From contig JAIVFH010000025.1 in assembly GCA_025765595.1 (NCBI GenBank), positions 288,179-352,178 on the forward strand: a stretch of DNA of 64,000 nucleotides, in the 5' to 3' direction. Shown here piece after piece: positions 1-10,800 of this stretch. This DNA comes from Obelidium mucronatum. Its lineage: Eukaryota > Chytridiomycota > Chytridiomycetes > Chytridiales > Chytriomycetaceae. Each line of letters starts with the position of its first letter. Position 1 is the stretch's first letter. The notes beneath the pieces were generated by a model. It did not search any database. It saw nothing but the letters and a program-made list of their open reading frames with translations, and was not told the origin of the DNA. The position numbers were made by a program, and so were the translations under genes.

Positions 1-90
1 TCTTTAGTTACTTTGAACTCCCAAGTCATTAACGGTTTGGTTCTTTTTTTTTGTTGGTTCTTTTCCTTGGCTGACTTGTTGTGGTGATAG

Positions 91-599
91 ATCCCATTCC
101 TGCTGAAGAATGGTCAGACGAGGAAGAAGAACATCAACAGGATGTTCGCGAAAAATCCGCCGCACGACACGCGAAAGCCCGAAATGCACGAAAAAGCAAC
201 ACCACCACACAACAACAGAAACTACCAATGAGCACATTATTCAATGGGGAAAAAATAGCTGCTTACGTGATTCTCCCTCTCCTTGCAATGTCATATCTGT
301 CTTTGTCTATTACGTCAACAAGGGGCAATCTTGATGGCGTAATAGCAACCTCAAGCGACGCATATCTTCTTCAGCAACGAGGAGCAGCACCTGGCCGCCC
401 GTCTAGTTCCATGACACCGTTGTTCAACAGTGGAGGAATCAGTGGTGAGGCAGGGCCTGGACTTGTGGAGCGGGTAGATCAAGCAATGGTTGTTGTTGAG
501 GGAGCTGTTCGTCGTGTGGTGGGATGGGGCTCATCAAGTCAGGTATCAGATGAATTCGGACAAAGAGAGGCGTCGTCGCAAAGACCGCGAATCATGTAG
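91..599 (+). CDS. 3' exon of a single-pass membrane protein, 5' end outside window
   Basis: An open frame runs from a likely 3' splice site (AG at 89-90) to a TAG at 597-599. Only the C-terminal part of the protein is in the window. It begins with an acidic stretch (EEWSDEEEEHQQD), then a basic Arg/Lys-rich patch, then one hydrophobic helix (KIAAYVILPLLAMSYLSLSI) that should span a membrane. A Ser/Gly-rich tail follows. I do not recognise the family. The first 90 bases look like an intron end with a T-rich tract. An in-frame ATG at 228 could start a shorter protein, but the acidic and basic segments before it look coding, so I prefer a spliced upstream exon. Confidence 0.55.
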
Positions 600-808
600 A
601 TTTTTTTTTTATTGTTGTCCCCTCGTACAATCGCTGGCACTGTTTTTATCTTTTGACCTTTGCGTTTTATTTTATACGAAAATAAATTTGTCTGGTTTGC
701 GAATTACTGTGGGAGATTGGCGCGGTTTTGTACTGGAGTGGACAAACGTTCAATAATGGAAAAAAGAATAAAAGTACACGGTATTTTTTTTTGTAGTAAA
801 AACGCAAA

Positions 809-2237
809 ATGTCTCTCTTCATTGGTCGTCTTCCAAGCGAACTCAAGGTATTTTGGATGGATAACTGCTTTCCAATCTCACATTTAACCTCGCTGCTTTT
901 GATTAGGTTCGCGACTTGGAGGATATCTTTCAGAAGTTTGGGCGAATTAGCCGGTATGTCTAAGCTGCTGGACTAGACCCACTGACTGACTGACCACCAT
1001 CACAAATCTGCCACTGTTTTATGTCAAAAGACTTGATATCAAGCGTGGAGCTTCGGTAGCTACTACTTCTGTCCCCCTTTTTCTGTTGTTGTTGCTAAGC
1101 AATCTCACATCTCTTTTAAACAACAGTTCAACTTTGCTTTTGTTGAGTTTGAGGACAAGCGGGATGCTGAAGATGCTCTTCGTGAGACGGATGGCAAGGA
1201 GGTAAAGCACGGGGAGGGGTGGCAGTGGTGTTGTTCCTACGGCGGGACTGACTTTCTTTGCTGTACCACCACCATCAACCAAAAAAAAAAAAAAATGTAG
1301 CTGCCTGAGTTTGGAACTCGTCTTGTCGTAGAACTTGCCAAGGGCGGTTCCAGACGTGAAGGAAACTCCAACGAATGCTTTAAGGTGGAGATGACAAAGA
1401 TATTTTATCTTATTCTAACCTTTCTTTTTTTTATGAATTCAAGTGTGGCCGCGAAGGGCACTGGGCTCGTGATTGTCGTGAAGGCGGAGGCGGTGGTCGT
1501 CGGTTAGTATCTGCTTTGCTTGCATTTGGACCTTTCCTAAACCCGCCATTTTTTTTCGCTCTCGGTAGTGGCGGTTCTCCACGTCGCAGGTATGAATGTA
1601 TCCCTAGCATGGCCTTCAAAAAGCCATTTTTTCCCTCTAAAATACCAAAAAGACTTATTTTATGGCTCTGACCCCCGAAGCCTGTCGTCTTGATTACATC
1701 CCCTCTCCCATCGCTTTTTTTCATTCCCCTTGTATGCTGCTTGTGCTGTTCCGGTGGCTTTGCAGATGCTGCTTTTATGCGAGATCCGTGCTGATTCAGA
1801 AGCATTGCCCTCTGGTCTAAAAAAGAAGCCCGAAAGCTGCAAGTCCCTTCTCATTTGATCTTGCCCGCTCGTCCACCTCTTCTTCATTATTCTCTCATGT
1901 TTTGTCTCTGTAGTCTGGCAACGAGTGATTGCTGATTCAGGGGCCTGCTTGATTTCATATTCCTTTTTCTTTTGCAAGCCGACAATCCAATGCTGATGAC
2001 TGTTCTTTTCTTTCACGTCTTTACTCTCAACAAAGACGTTCTAGATCTCGCTCCAGATCTCCTCCACGTCGTAGATACGACAGTCGATCTCCTCCTCCAC
2101 GCAGAAGATATGATGATGACCGAAGACGTGATGACTCGCCACCACCACGTAGACGCGATGACTCTCCACCACGTAGACGGGATGATTCCCCACCACCACG
2201 CAGACGTGATGATTCGCGTTCACCAAGACGTGATTAA
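809..2237 (+). CDS. SR-family splicing factor (RRM + CCHC zinc knuckle + RS domain)
   Basis: Eight exons (809-847, 907-953, 1031-1055, 1127-1201, 1301-1384, 1444-1502, 1569-1589, 2036-2237) give about 183 residues. The N-terminal RRM starts MSLFIGRLPSELK and has an RNP1-like FNFAFVEF at the third intron junction. A CCHC zinc knuckle (CGREGHWARDC) follows, then a Gly/Arg hinge and a C-terminal Arg/Ser/Asp/Pro tail of repeated PPRRRDDS units. This order matches SRSF7 and plant RSZ proteins, which bind exonic enhancers in pre-mRNA and recruit the spliceosome in the nucleus. The last intron (1590-2035, 446 nt) is about six times longer than the others and may hold regulated splice sites. The family is clear; the exact species orthologue is not. 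Confidence 0.87.
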
Positions 2238-2417
2238 AGTAAGATGTGGAGGGGGGGTTTGTACGGATGAAATTGTACGGGGTGATGTTATGCCGCCTGT
2301 GTGAGTTTTTTTTTTAAGTTGTTGTTTTGGGTTTTGTTGTGGAGGTGAATTATGTGTCCTATTTTTGTGGAGTTCATAATAAAAGAGGGACTTTATAATC
2401 GAAGATTTCAAATTGTG

Positions 2418-4060
2418 ATGGAAAGTGATTCTGACCCCGACTGGATCGATGTCGATGAGCATCAAGGGACGCAACGAGGCGACGACGAGACTGAATCGAG
2501 CCGCGAATCTGAATCTGACGAGGAAGAGTATTGGGATGCAGAAGCAGATGATGATGATGGTGATGATGACGTAGGTGGAGAACAAGCGGCAGCACTTGAG
2601 CCCAACAGTCGCTCCACGTTCCCAAAAGCAGCTTTATTCAACCATTTCCGCTCGAGAGACTCTGCAATTGTCTTTTCTCCCTTTGCAAAACAGCTCCTTC
2701 TTTCAAAGTTTCTGCCATCAGCAAAATTGCTTTCTTTACCCCACCACTTGCTGTGGAAGGAATACACTGCAAAACCATACTGTGCCCAATTCAGCGACGA
2801 TGGTTCGCTCTTCTACAGTGCAACTCAGGACTTTCAGCTGCATCTTTACAATGCCCACAACAACTTCTCCAAGATTGCTACAATTAATGCGTGTCCTGGT
2901 CGCTGGACTATTACCGACTGCGATATGAGCAAAGATTCACGCTCTCTTTTGTACAGCTCGATCCACCGCACTATATTCTTTGTAAATCTGGCTCCTCTTG
3001 TGAACAACGAATATGTAACAGAGGATGACGATTATTCCTCGCATATTCCCCTTTCGATGGGAGAGAACTGTGGTATTTGGTCTATTCGGTTGAGTGATGA
3101 TGGCAAGGAAGTCGTTGCTGGGGCGTCTGAAGGTCTGATTTTTGTATACGACGTGGAATACAAGCGCGTTCTTCATCGGTGAGGGAACTTACGTTTCTTT
3201 TCCTTGCCTCTACCCTTACCAGCTCTTATTCATACTCACTGATTAATCGTTACAGTGTTGATGGCCACCAAGATGATGTCAATGCAGTAACGTTTGCAGA
3301 TCAGTCCTCCAACCTCCTTCTCAGTGGTTCAGACGACGGTCTTTTGAAAGTCTGGGATAGACGTAGCTCTCTTCAATCCAACACGCCTGCCGGAATTCTC
3401 CCAGGCCATACCGAGGGAATCACTTTCATCACCACAAAGGGACGTGATGGACGCACAGCCGTTTCCAACGCCAAAGATCAAACAATGAAACTTTGGGATC
3501 TCCGTAAACTGGTGTCTGCTTCGGGTGAAAAAGCGCGTGCCCTTTCGCGTGTTGATTATAGCACTGGATTCGATTATCGTTGGCAGCCGTACCCCAAAAA
3601 CCATGCGAGGACGAATCCTCATGATGTCAGTGTGGGTACTTTTAAAGGGCATTCCGTGTTGAGAACTTTGATTCGATGTCATTATTCGCCGGCGTCTACT
3701 GGGCATCGGTATTTGTATACAGGTAGTGCAGATGGGAGTGTGTACATTTATGATCCAGTGTTGAATCCGTCGGGTGGAGAGCCTATTCGTGTTCTTAATA
3801 GTTCTCCACTGAGAAGCAATGAAGGTGCAATGACTGCTGAGGAAGAGGAAGCGGTTTTGGAACGTTTTGCTCCTGACGATAGAGAAATGACGGCTGCAGA
3901 GCGGAGCTATCTCTTGAGACTGTTGAGACAAAGGCAGCGACAAATATCTGGAAGAGAAGTTTGTGTACGTGATGTTGCTTGGAATCCAGATGGTCCACAA
4001 ATTATTGCAAGTGTTTGGAGGAATGAGGAAGGTGGATTGGAATCTTTTGAATATCAGTGA
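2418..4060 (+). CDS. DCAF11: DCAF11/WDR23-like WD40 protein, CUL4-DDB1 substrate receptor
   Basis: Two exons (2418-3178, 3256-4060) encode about 521 residues. An acidic N-terminus (MESDSDPDW, then runs of Asp/Glu) precedes WD40 repeats with the family's diagnostic segments: DDVNAVTFAD, SGSDDGLLKVWDRR, SNAKDQTMKLWDLRK, DYRWQPYPK, LRTLIRCHYSP and CVRDVAWNPDG. In animals DCAF11 presents substrates, including NRF2/SKN-1, to the CUL4-DDB1 ubiquitin ligase. That role is inferred here from family identity. I chose the ATG at 2418; an in-frame ATG at 2352 would add 22 residues. An insertion of about 45 residues rich in Glu/Arg (roughly residues 435-480) lies before the last repeat. The gene converges on the Groucho gene, 145 bp away. 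Confidence 0.87.
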
Positions 4061-4205
4061 GCAATACATAAAGGAGTTCTTAAAACAATTTCTATTCTAC
4101 CAATCAAGCCTATTTGGGAATATCCAAAACGAAATAATATAAAGGCAGGGGATTTTTTCTTTTGACTTAATGCAGTTGAACAACGAAGAGGGGAATGAAG
4201 AATCC

Positions 4206-7193
4206 TTACGGTGTTACGCGGAATACTTTCGCGGTTTTGTCGCTGCAACCCATCACAACAAAGTTCCCACACGATGAAACTTCTGTACATATAATAGAAA
4301 CTGGATCATCCTTTCCATCAGCTTTAGCCAAAACTGTACACATGGAAACAGCTGCTCCACTTGCCCCATTGCCACTGGCGGTCAAGTTTCCCTCCTTGAA
4401 CACGCACATTTTTCCATTCATACCCGCAACAGTAAACCACAAGCCACTACGACTATAGCGGGCACATCCCCACGGTGCAGGTTTCCCATCAACATCACCG
4501 ACATCGAGATACACACTCCCATCATCAACCCCATTCCCTAACCTCCCAACATCTCTCGTCAAATATCGTTGCGCAACACCATCCTCCAAACCAACCGTAA
4601 GAATTGGAATCAATGGATTCAAGTCAAACCCATGAACCCCACTTCTAAACCCAAACCGTTCCAAACACTGTCCACTGGAAACATCCCATAACCGAACACT
4701 CCCATCACAGCTCCCCGAGTACAGTTTTTTCCCATCGCGACTCAAGGAGGTGCACGTGACGGCGCCAGTGTGGCCTGAGAAGGTGAGTTTGTGTGTGAGG
4801 CTGTCCATGTCCCAGAGATGGATCTTGTTGTCGCTGCCTCCGACGAGACAGGTTTGGCCGTCGTGGGATAGCGTGATTGAGTATGTGTCGTGGCCGTTGG
4901 TGGGTAGTTTTGCTGTTACATGGGGTTGGGTCTGTTTTTTTTTGGGGGGGTTTTTTTTTTAATATTTGTTTTATGATAATTTTATGAAAAATAAAACGCG
5001 ACTTACAGTATTGATATTACAGATTGATACGTCTTGGCCTTCTCCTCCTGCTACCAGAGTTTTCCCGTCGGATGATATTTTGATTGTTCGTATGTAACTG
5101 CTTTCATTGTGGTTATACTGAATGTGTTTTTTTAAATGGGTTGTTAAGAGAAGAAGAAGAAGAAGAGAAAAAAAAGGAAGACTTTTACGTTTAGTTCAAT
5201 TGTTCCCACTTGAGGTGCTTCTGGTAATGAAGTACTGATATCCCAAATTTTGATCGTTCCCTAAAAGAGACACAAGTTAAAAATTGCCAGACTTTTCTTT
5301 CTTCAATAACAGCAAGAACAACAACAAAAAAAAAAAAAGTTTGGATTCTTTACCCCACATGCTGTAAACAGGTACTTGAAAGGCCTGCTTAACGCCATCG
5401 CACAGACTACATTCTTGTTTACGACTTTTGAATATTGTGTGTACCCTGTTGGCGCGTTCACTTGCATTATCGCAGGCAAGCTTTTGCGTGTGATTGATGG
5501 TAGTTGATTGTTGTCATGTGTTGGTGGTGGTGGTGGTGGGAGAACAGACATGGATACTATTGTGGAGCAGCCCATTGTGGATCCAGGAATATGCATTGGT
5601 GGGAATTTTTGATGATTTCTTGGATGCGCGTTTTGTTGTTGTTGGTGTTGTTGCTGTTGTTGTTGTTCTGGTGGAACAGATCTGGTGTTCAATATTGGGC
5701 TTTCTCCAACAGTAGGTACGGTGACTTGGGGGAAAGCAGTATCGGCTTGTTCGGGCGTGGCGGACTTCCATCTGATTTGTAAACATTTTTTTTTTTTTTT
5801 CGTCAACAAACACCACACAAATTGATGGATGAAATGGGGGAGGATATAACCTGTATTCCAATTCTGGACTTTCAACGGAACCAACACTGTCTCCTGCAGC
5901 ACTATTTGTACTGTCTCCTCGCATTCTTTTGTCTCCAAGAACAGACATTGGACTTCCACTTCGTTTTCCAAATGGATTCACTGAACAATCTAGATGCTCA
6001 AACGACTGCTGTCGTGACGAAAACTGATGTGGATGCTGCATATTCAGTGCTGAAGAAGCACCCGACATTGTTCGTACCGGCGCAGAAGCAGCCGCAACCA
6101 ACGGTGGTGGGCCACCACTTGAAAGCGCAACCTCTGATCGAGAAAACCTCTCAATCGCCTCCAAATCCATCTTCACACCCACACGAACGTTTTGTGGAAC
6201 AATGCCTACAAGCTGCCTCAAAATTCCTAGATATTTGGCTCCAATTTCTTGGTGTTTCCCACACTCTTGGACCAACGCGCGGCTTATTTCGAGGAACTGG
6301 TTTCGTTCCTTGACGGCTGCGAGGATGAGGGCATCGCATTGTGTGAAGGCGCGGCGATGGGCTTCAGAGAGGTCTGTTTGTGGCTTCAAGTTTGCTTCGG
6401 CGAGGATGTTGGAAGTCCATGAGACTGTGGGACCAAGAGTTGGGTGGGTATAAGTCTGAGGGGGTGGGATTTGAGTTGCGTTCAAGTGTAGCTGTGTTGT
6501 GATGGCTGTCATATTGAGAGTGGCTGTTGTGGCGGATTGTACTGCAGGAGGTGCCTGTTGCCATTTCAAATGGATGGGTTTGTGAGTTTGCGTGGTTTCT
6601 TGCTGATAAATTTCTTGGGGCTGTTGTTGAAGTGGCGGGAGTGTGTGGTTCTGATAGTTGCTGTAGTTTTGAGGAATTTGGGTTTGGGAAGGGGGAGTCT
6701 GGCTCGGCTGAGGCTGTGGAACAGGTGTATTTGATTCAGGAGCCAGATAAAGGTTGCTTAAAGAGTTGGCTTTATGGCGCAGTGGGGGTGGCGGCTGCAT
6801 AATAGATGGGGCGGCTTGTGGGTGGAGTTGAACTTGGTTGGGATGTGGCCGAATTGCCTGAAATCCCCCATCTTTTCTCTGGCCGACTGGTTGCATCAAC
6901 GCTTCCAGACGGTGGACGGCAGATGTAATCCTTGGGTCTCCGCCATCGGCCGGTGCCCGTGTTCTTATCTGTTCACACTCGACATCAGGCAAAGTCCTCC
7001 GTCCTCTCGTGTAATCATCCCTAACCATCACAGATGGCTCGGCAGTGGCTGCTGCATCGGCTATCATGTTCAAGTTTGACAGTGGGCTGTTGATCAAATT
7101 ATCAAAACGCGGAGACGCGTTGAGGACGACAGCGGCATGAGCAGCTGCACTTGATTTCTTTACAATCGCCGCTTTGGTTTCGTCGCTGATCAT
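4206..7193 (-). CDS. TLE: Groucho/TLE-type WD40 transcriptional corepressor
   Basis: Five exons on the minus strand (7193-5851, 5771-5354, 5260-5189, 5117-5007, 4931-4206) give about 889 residues in frame. The first 270 or so residues are Pro/Gln-rich. A helical segment around residues 275-350 (FTQCDALILAAVKERNQFLE, then KYLGILRQLVGIVPQ) resembles the Groucho/TLE Q tetramerisation domain. A low-complexity linker with a His/Gln tract leads to a C-terminal beta-propeller from about residue 560. Its blades follow the TLE pattern: VVCAMALSRPFKYLFTACG, GTIKIWDIS, SSYIRTIKISSDGKTLVAGG, GHTGAVTCTSLSRDGKKLYS, and a terminal DKTAKVFRV. Such proteins tetramerise and are recruited by DNA-bound repressors. 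Tup1 is the usual fungal relative, but blade sequences and the Q-like domain favour Groucho. The long N-terminal extension before the Q-like region is unusual. Confidence 0.83.
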
Positions 7194-7878
7194 GCTTGGA
7201 GAGTTGTGAAAATATTTTGTTTGTTGTTGTGGCAGTATTTTGACAGCAATCTACAAAGATCTCGTCTGTCGAATGAAAAGTGTATTTTTAGCCATGATCT
7301 AGGGACATCGTACTTTATGAATCAATACCTTGTCTTCTTTGTGCTTATATTCAGATGTCGAACGGCGGGTAGGTAGGTGACAAACCCTGAATAAGAGACC
7401 TTGTGGCTTGACAGGATGTGTATGAACTTGATTTGTCAGTGATGTGGAAGAGACTGGTATGGTCCGTGAAGAAAGGTCCAAGTCTCTCGTGTACTCTTTC
7501 AAGTTTTTGAAGAGTGCTGAGGTTGAATTTCGTTGACTGGAGAGCGAGAACTGGCCAGACGTCAAAAAAATTGTCGGTCGGAATATGAAAAAATCCTTGC
7601 CCTTTTAAAATTACCTGCAAGGAAAGATTTCCTAGCGATAAAAACAAAGAAGCTCCCGTTTTGGAGTTTTGATCGTATTTAGTGTTGGTTATTGTTTGAA
7701 GTCACCGGCCTTTTGGGGGGGTCCGTCAAGTTTGACAGCTGAGAGTTAAGAAATTTTGAAGAATTGAGATCATAGAGACATGTATGAGTTTCGTGTGGAC
7801 CAGCAGCGTAGAAGACGCATTTGAGGATAGAATTTGTCCAATTCAGTGTTTTATTATTCATTCATCACTATCAATAAA
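7194..7878. other. Divergent intergenic region between the corepressor and VPS15
   Basis: About 685 bp separate the two start codons. I see no credible coding segment; the short open frames here lack protein-like composition. It should hold both promoters. No clear TATA box or tandem repeat was found. Confidence 0.5.
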
Positions 7879-10800
7879 ATGGGCAACCAGCAGTCGCAGC
7901 TCGCGCAGCTGTCGTCGGCGACGGCGTACTCGTCGTCGAACGCGGCGGCGGTGTTTGTCGCCGACCTGGGCGAGCACGGGATTTCGTACGAGAAGAGGTT
8001 TGGCGCAGTGTGACTCGGCGGTGCTTGTGCGGCGCTGACCTAAACAAAACAACACAACGCAGCCTCGGCGCGTCGCGCTTCCTCAAAACAATAAAGTGCC
8101 GCCACGCCGCCGACGGCGCCGCGCTGCTCACGAAGGCTTTTCTGAAGCCGCTGGTCGCCGCCGCCTCCGACGACGCCGCGCTGCGCCAGCCGCTGTCGCT
8201 CAAACTGACGCTGCGCGCGATCCAGGCCGAGTCGGACATCCTGGTCCACATCCCAAATGCCTTTCCCTACTTGAAGGTCGTCGAAACTGCACGCGCGGGA
8301 TACATGATTCGCCAGTTTCTATACAGCAACCTGTACGATCGCATCAGGTACTCCTTCAGTGTCGGATTCCTCGGTCCATGGGGATAGGGGATATATCTCT
8401 GATCCACAAACCCGTTGTTTCAATTCAGCACCCGCCCGTTTCTCACTACCGGAGAAAAGATTTGGATAGCCTTTCAGATTCTGGTCGGAGTGTCCCAAGC
8501 TCATGCAAATAATGTAATATCATCTGATAAACTGCAACGCGTTGGTGCTTAATTCAATTTGGCAGATATTCCATGGTGATATAAAAACTGAGAACATTCT
8601 GGTCACAAGCTGGAATTGGGCTTATCTTTCGGACTTCTCAGCATATAAACCTGTATATTTGCCCGAGGTAGAACACCTCAAAAAAGTATCATCAACGCGC
8701 TTGAATTGAAAAAAAAAACCCCCAGGACAATCCCGCAGATTTCAACTTTTTCTTTGACTCAAGCTCTCGAAGAAGCTGTTATTTGGCACCGGAGCGATTT
8801 TTGGCTCCAGGCGAAACCTTGTTTCATGCAAAGCGTGCAGAATTGACACTCGAAATGGATATCTTTTCTGTTGGGTTAGGAGATGGTTCTTGTTCCCGCT
8901 TGTTTGCTCAAGAATGTGAACAATAGATGTACCATTGCCGAAATGTTTCTTGAAGGGACTCCGTTGTTTACACTTTCTCAACTTCTGCGATACAGAAGGG
9001 GGGAATTTGATCCAACTGTTACTTTGGACAAGATTGAAAATACCCATGTCAAGGTTCTGCTTTTTTTTGAAGGAGACCCACATTCTAACAATCATCCGGC
9101 TCTTTCTTTCAGATAATGCTCAAGTCCATGATATCTATTGATCCAAAGGCGCGAAAGTCCGCAGACACATATCTCAATGAATTGTTAGTGGATAATAAGT
9201 CCGTCACACATTGTTTTTGACATTCCCAAAAACACACAGCCGCGACTTGATTTTTCCTTCTTATTGCCACACGTTTCTGCATTCTTTTATCCACAGTCTC
9301 TCACTAGTTCGCTCCGCTCCAGGTGAAGGAGCAATTCCAGTGAACGCAGTTCCTCTTGGAACAGATGCCAAAGTTGGACGGATTTACAACGAATTTTGGA
9401 AAATTGCTGAAGCGACTGGGATTCCTAATGTACATAGTGCTCGTTTTCATGAGATAGCAAAGGGCAAGAAACTCAAACGTAGGTGTCCCAACATGTTCAT
9501 GTTTGTATGAATCAACTTTTGCCACCTTTTTAGGCTCTCCGCTTTCCGGGGTTGGCCGAACAGTGAGTTGTAAATTTTTTATTGACCGGCAGTCGTCTTT
9601 AAGAATAAGAACAAACGCAACGCCCAATAGCACGCAATTCCGTTGAAGCTTAATATACCAAACTATACAACCAATTCAGAGGATATTGAAATTGTAGAAT
9701 CCTGTCGTTAAGTATCGACCGCTGCTACATTTTTTTTTCCTCCATGCCTGACTCGACTCTTTTTTCTTGTAGATGATGTTTGTTTGATTCTTACAACTGT
9801 TCTTTGCACCGCAATTCGCAACACGCATTATCCGTCATCTCGTCTTATGGCTTTGGAACTGTTGCTTGTTCTTGGTATTCAATTGACAGACGAAGATCGC
9901 CTTGATCGTGTTGTACCGTACCTTATTCAGTTGCTCCAGGATGAGAATGCGGCTGTTAAGGCGGAAGCCATTAAAGTATTGACTCAACTGGTCAGTTACT
10001 TTCCTCCAACTCTCAGTTGAGCTATTTAAAACTTGCATCTAAAAGGCTTTCTTGTAGTTGTCAATGGTCGAGAGCATAACGACGGCTGATGTGAATATTT
10101 TCCAAGAATACATTTTGCCCGTGTTGAAAACCTTGGCATCTTGTCCCGATGCGCTCGTGAGAGTCACTTATGCGGCTTGTATAGCAAATATAGGTTAGAT
10201 ATTGTTTTGAGTATGGTTGTGAGTGCAGTCACTGAGTATCCTTGTAGCCGAAACTGCCATGAGATTCCTGGAGATATCTCAGTTATTTCAGCAAAACTTT
10301 ATCGATAACGAAGGGGATGGAAATGTACATCAAGTTGAGTGTTTTCTATTTTACTTATTTTTATTTTTTATTTTTGGATTTCTGGAAAGTCGGTTCTTAA
10401 AAGTCCAGTTGACAGCTTTCATACGACGTTGCCCTTTATGAGCTTCGAGAGGCTATTCAAGAAGATGTCGTAATTTTTCTCAGTGATGCTGATGTAAATG
10501 TGAAACGTGCATTGCTTGGAGACATGCCGCGGCTTTGTATCTTCTTTGGTCGGCAACGCGCGAATGACGTTCTACTAGGGCATATGATCACTTATTTAAA
10601 TGATCGCGATTGGAGGCTAAGAAGGTGAACGGATTTTGGAAAATATCGGACTACAAAATTTTTTTTAACGGGAATTCTTTTTTTTATATTATTTTTCGGG
10701 TGGTTGAATGCAGTTCTTTCTTTGAAAGCATCGTGGGTGTAGGCACATTTGTTGGAAGCCGAAGCTTAGAAGACTATATTCTTCCGTTGATGGTGCAGTC

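Noticed and set aside
2041..2304. His/Asp/Val-rich frames over the RS-domain exon
   Set aside because: They are frame-shifted readings of the repetitive Arg/Asp/Ser/Pro codons of the SR protein.
5303..5971. Open frame rich in Gln/Pro on the minus strand as its own gene
   Set aside because: It is exon 2 of the Groucho/TLE gene; the upstream and downstream parts of the frame are intron sequence.
8010..8512. Several long Arg/Ala-rich open frames on both strands
   Set aside because: They are shadows of the GC-rich VPS15 exons; the VPS15 frame alone matches a known family.
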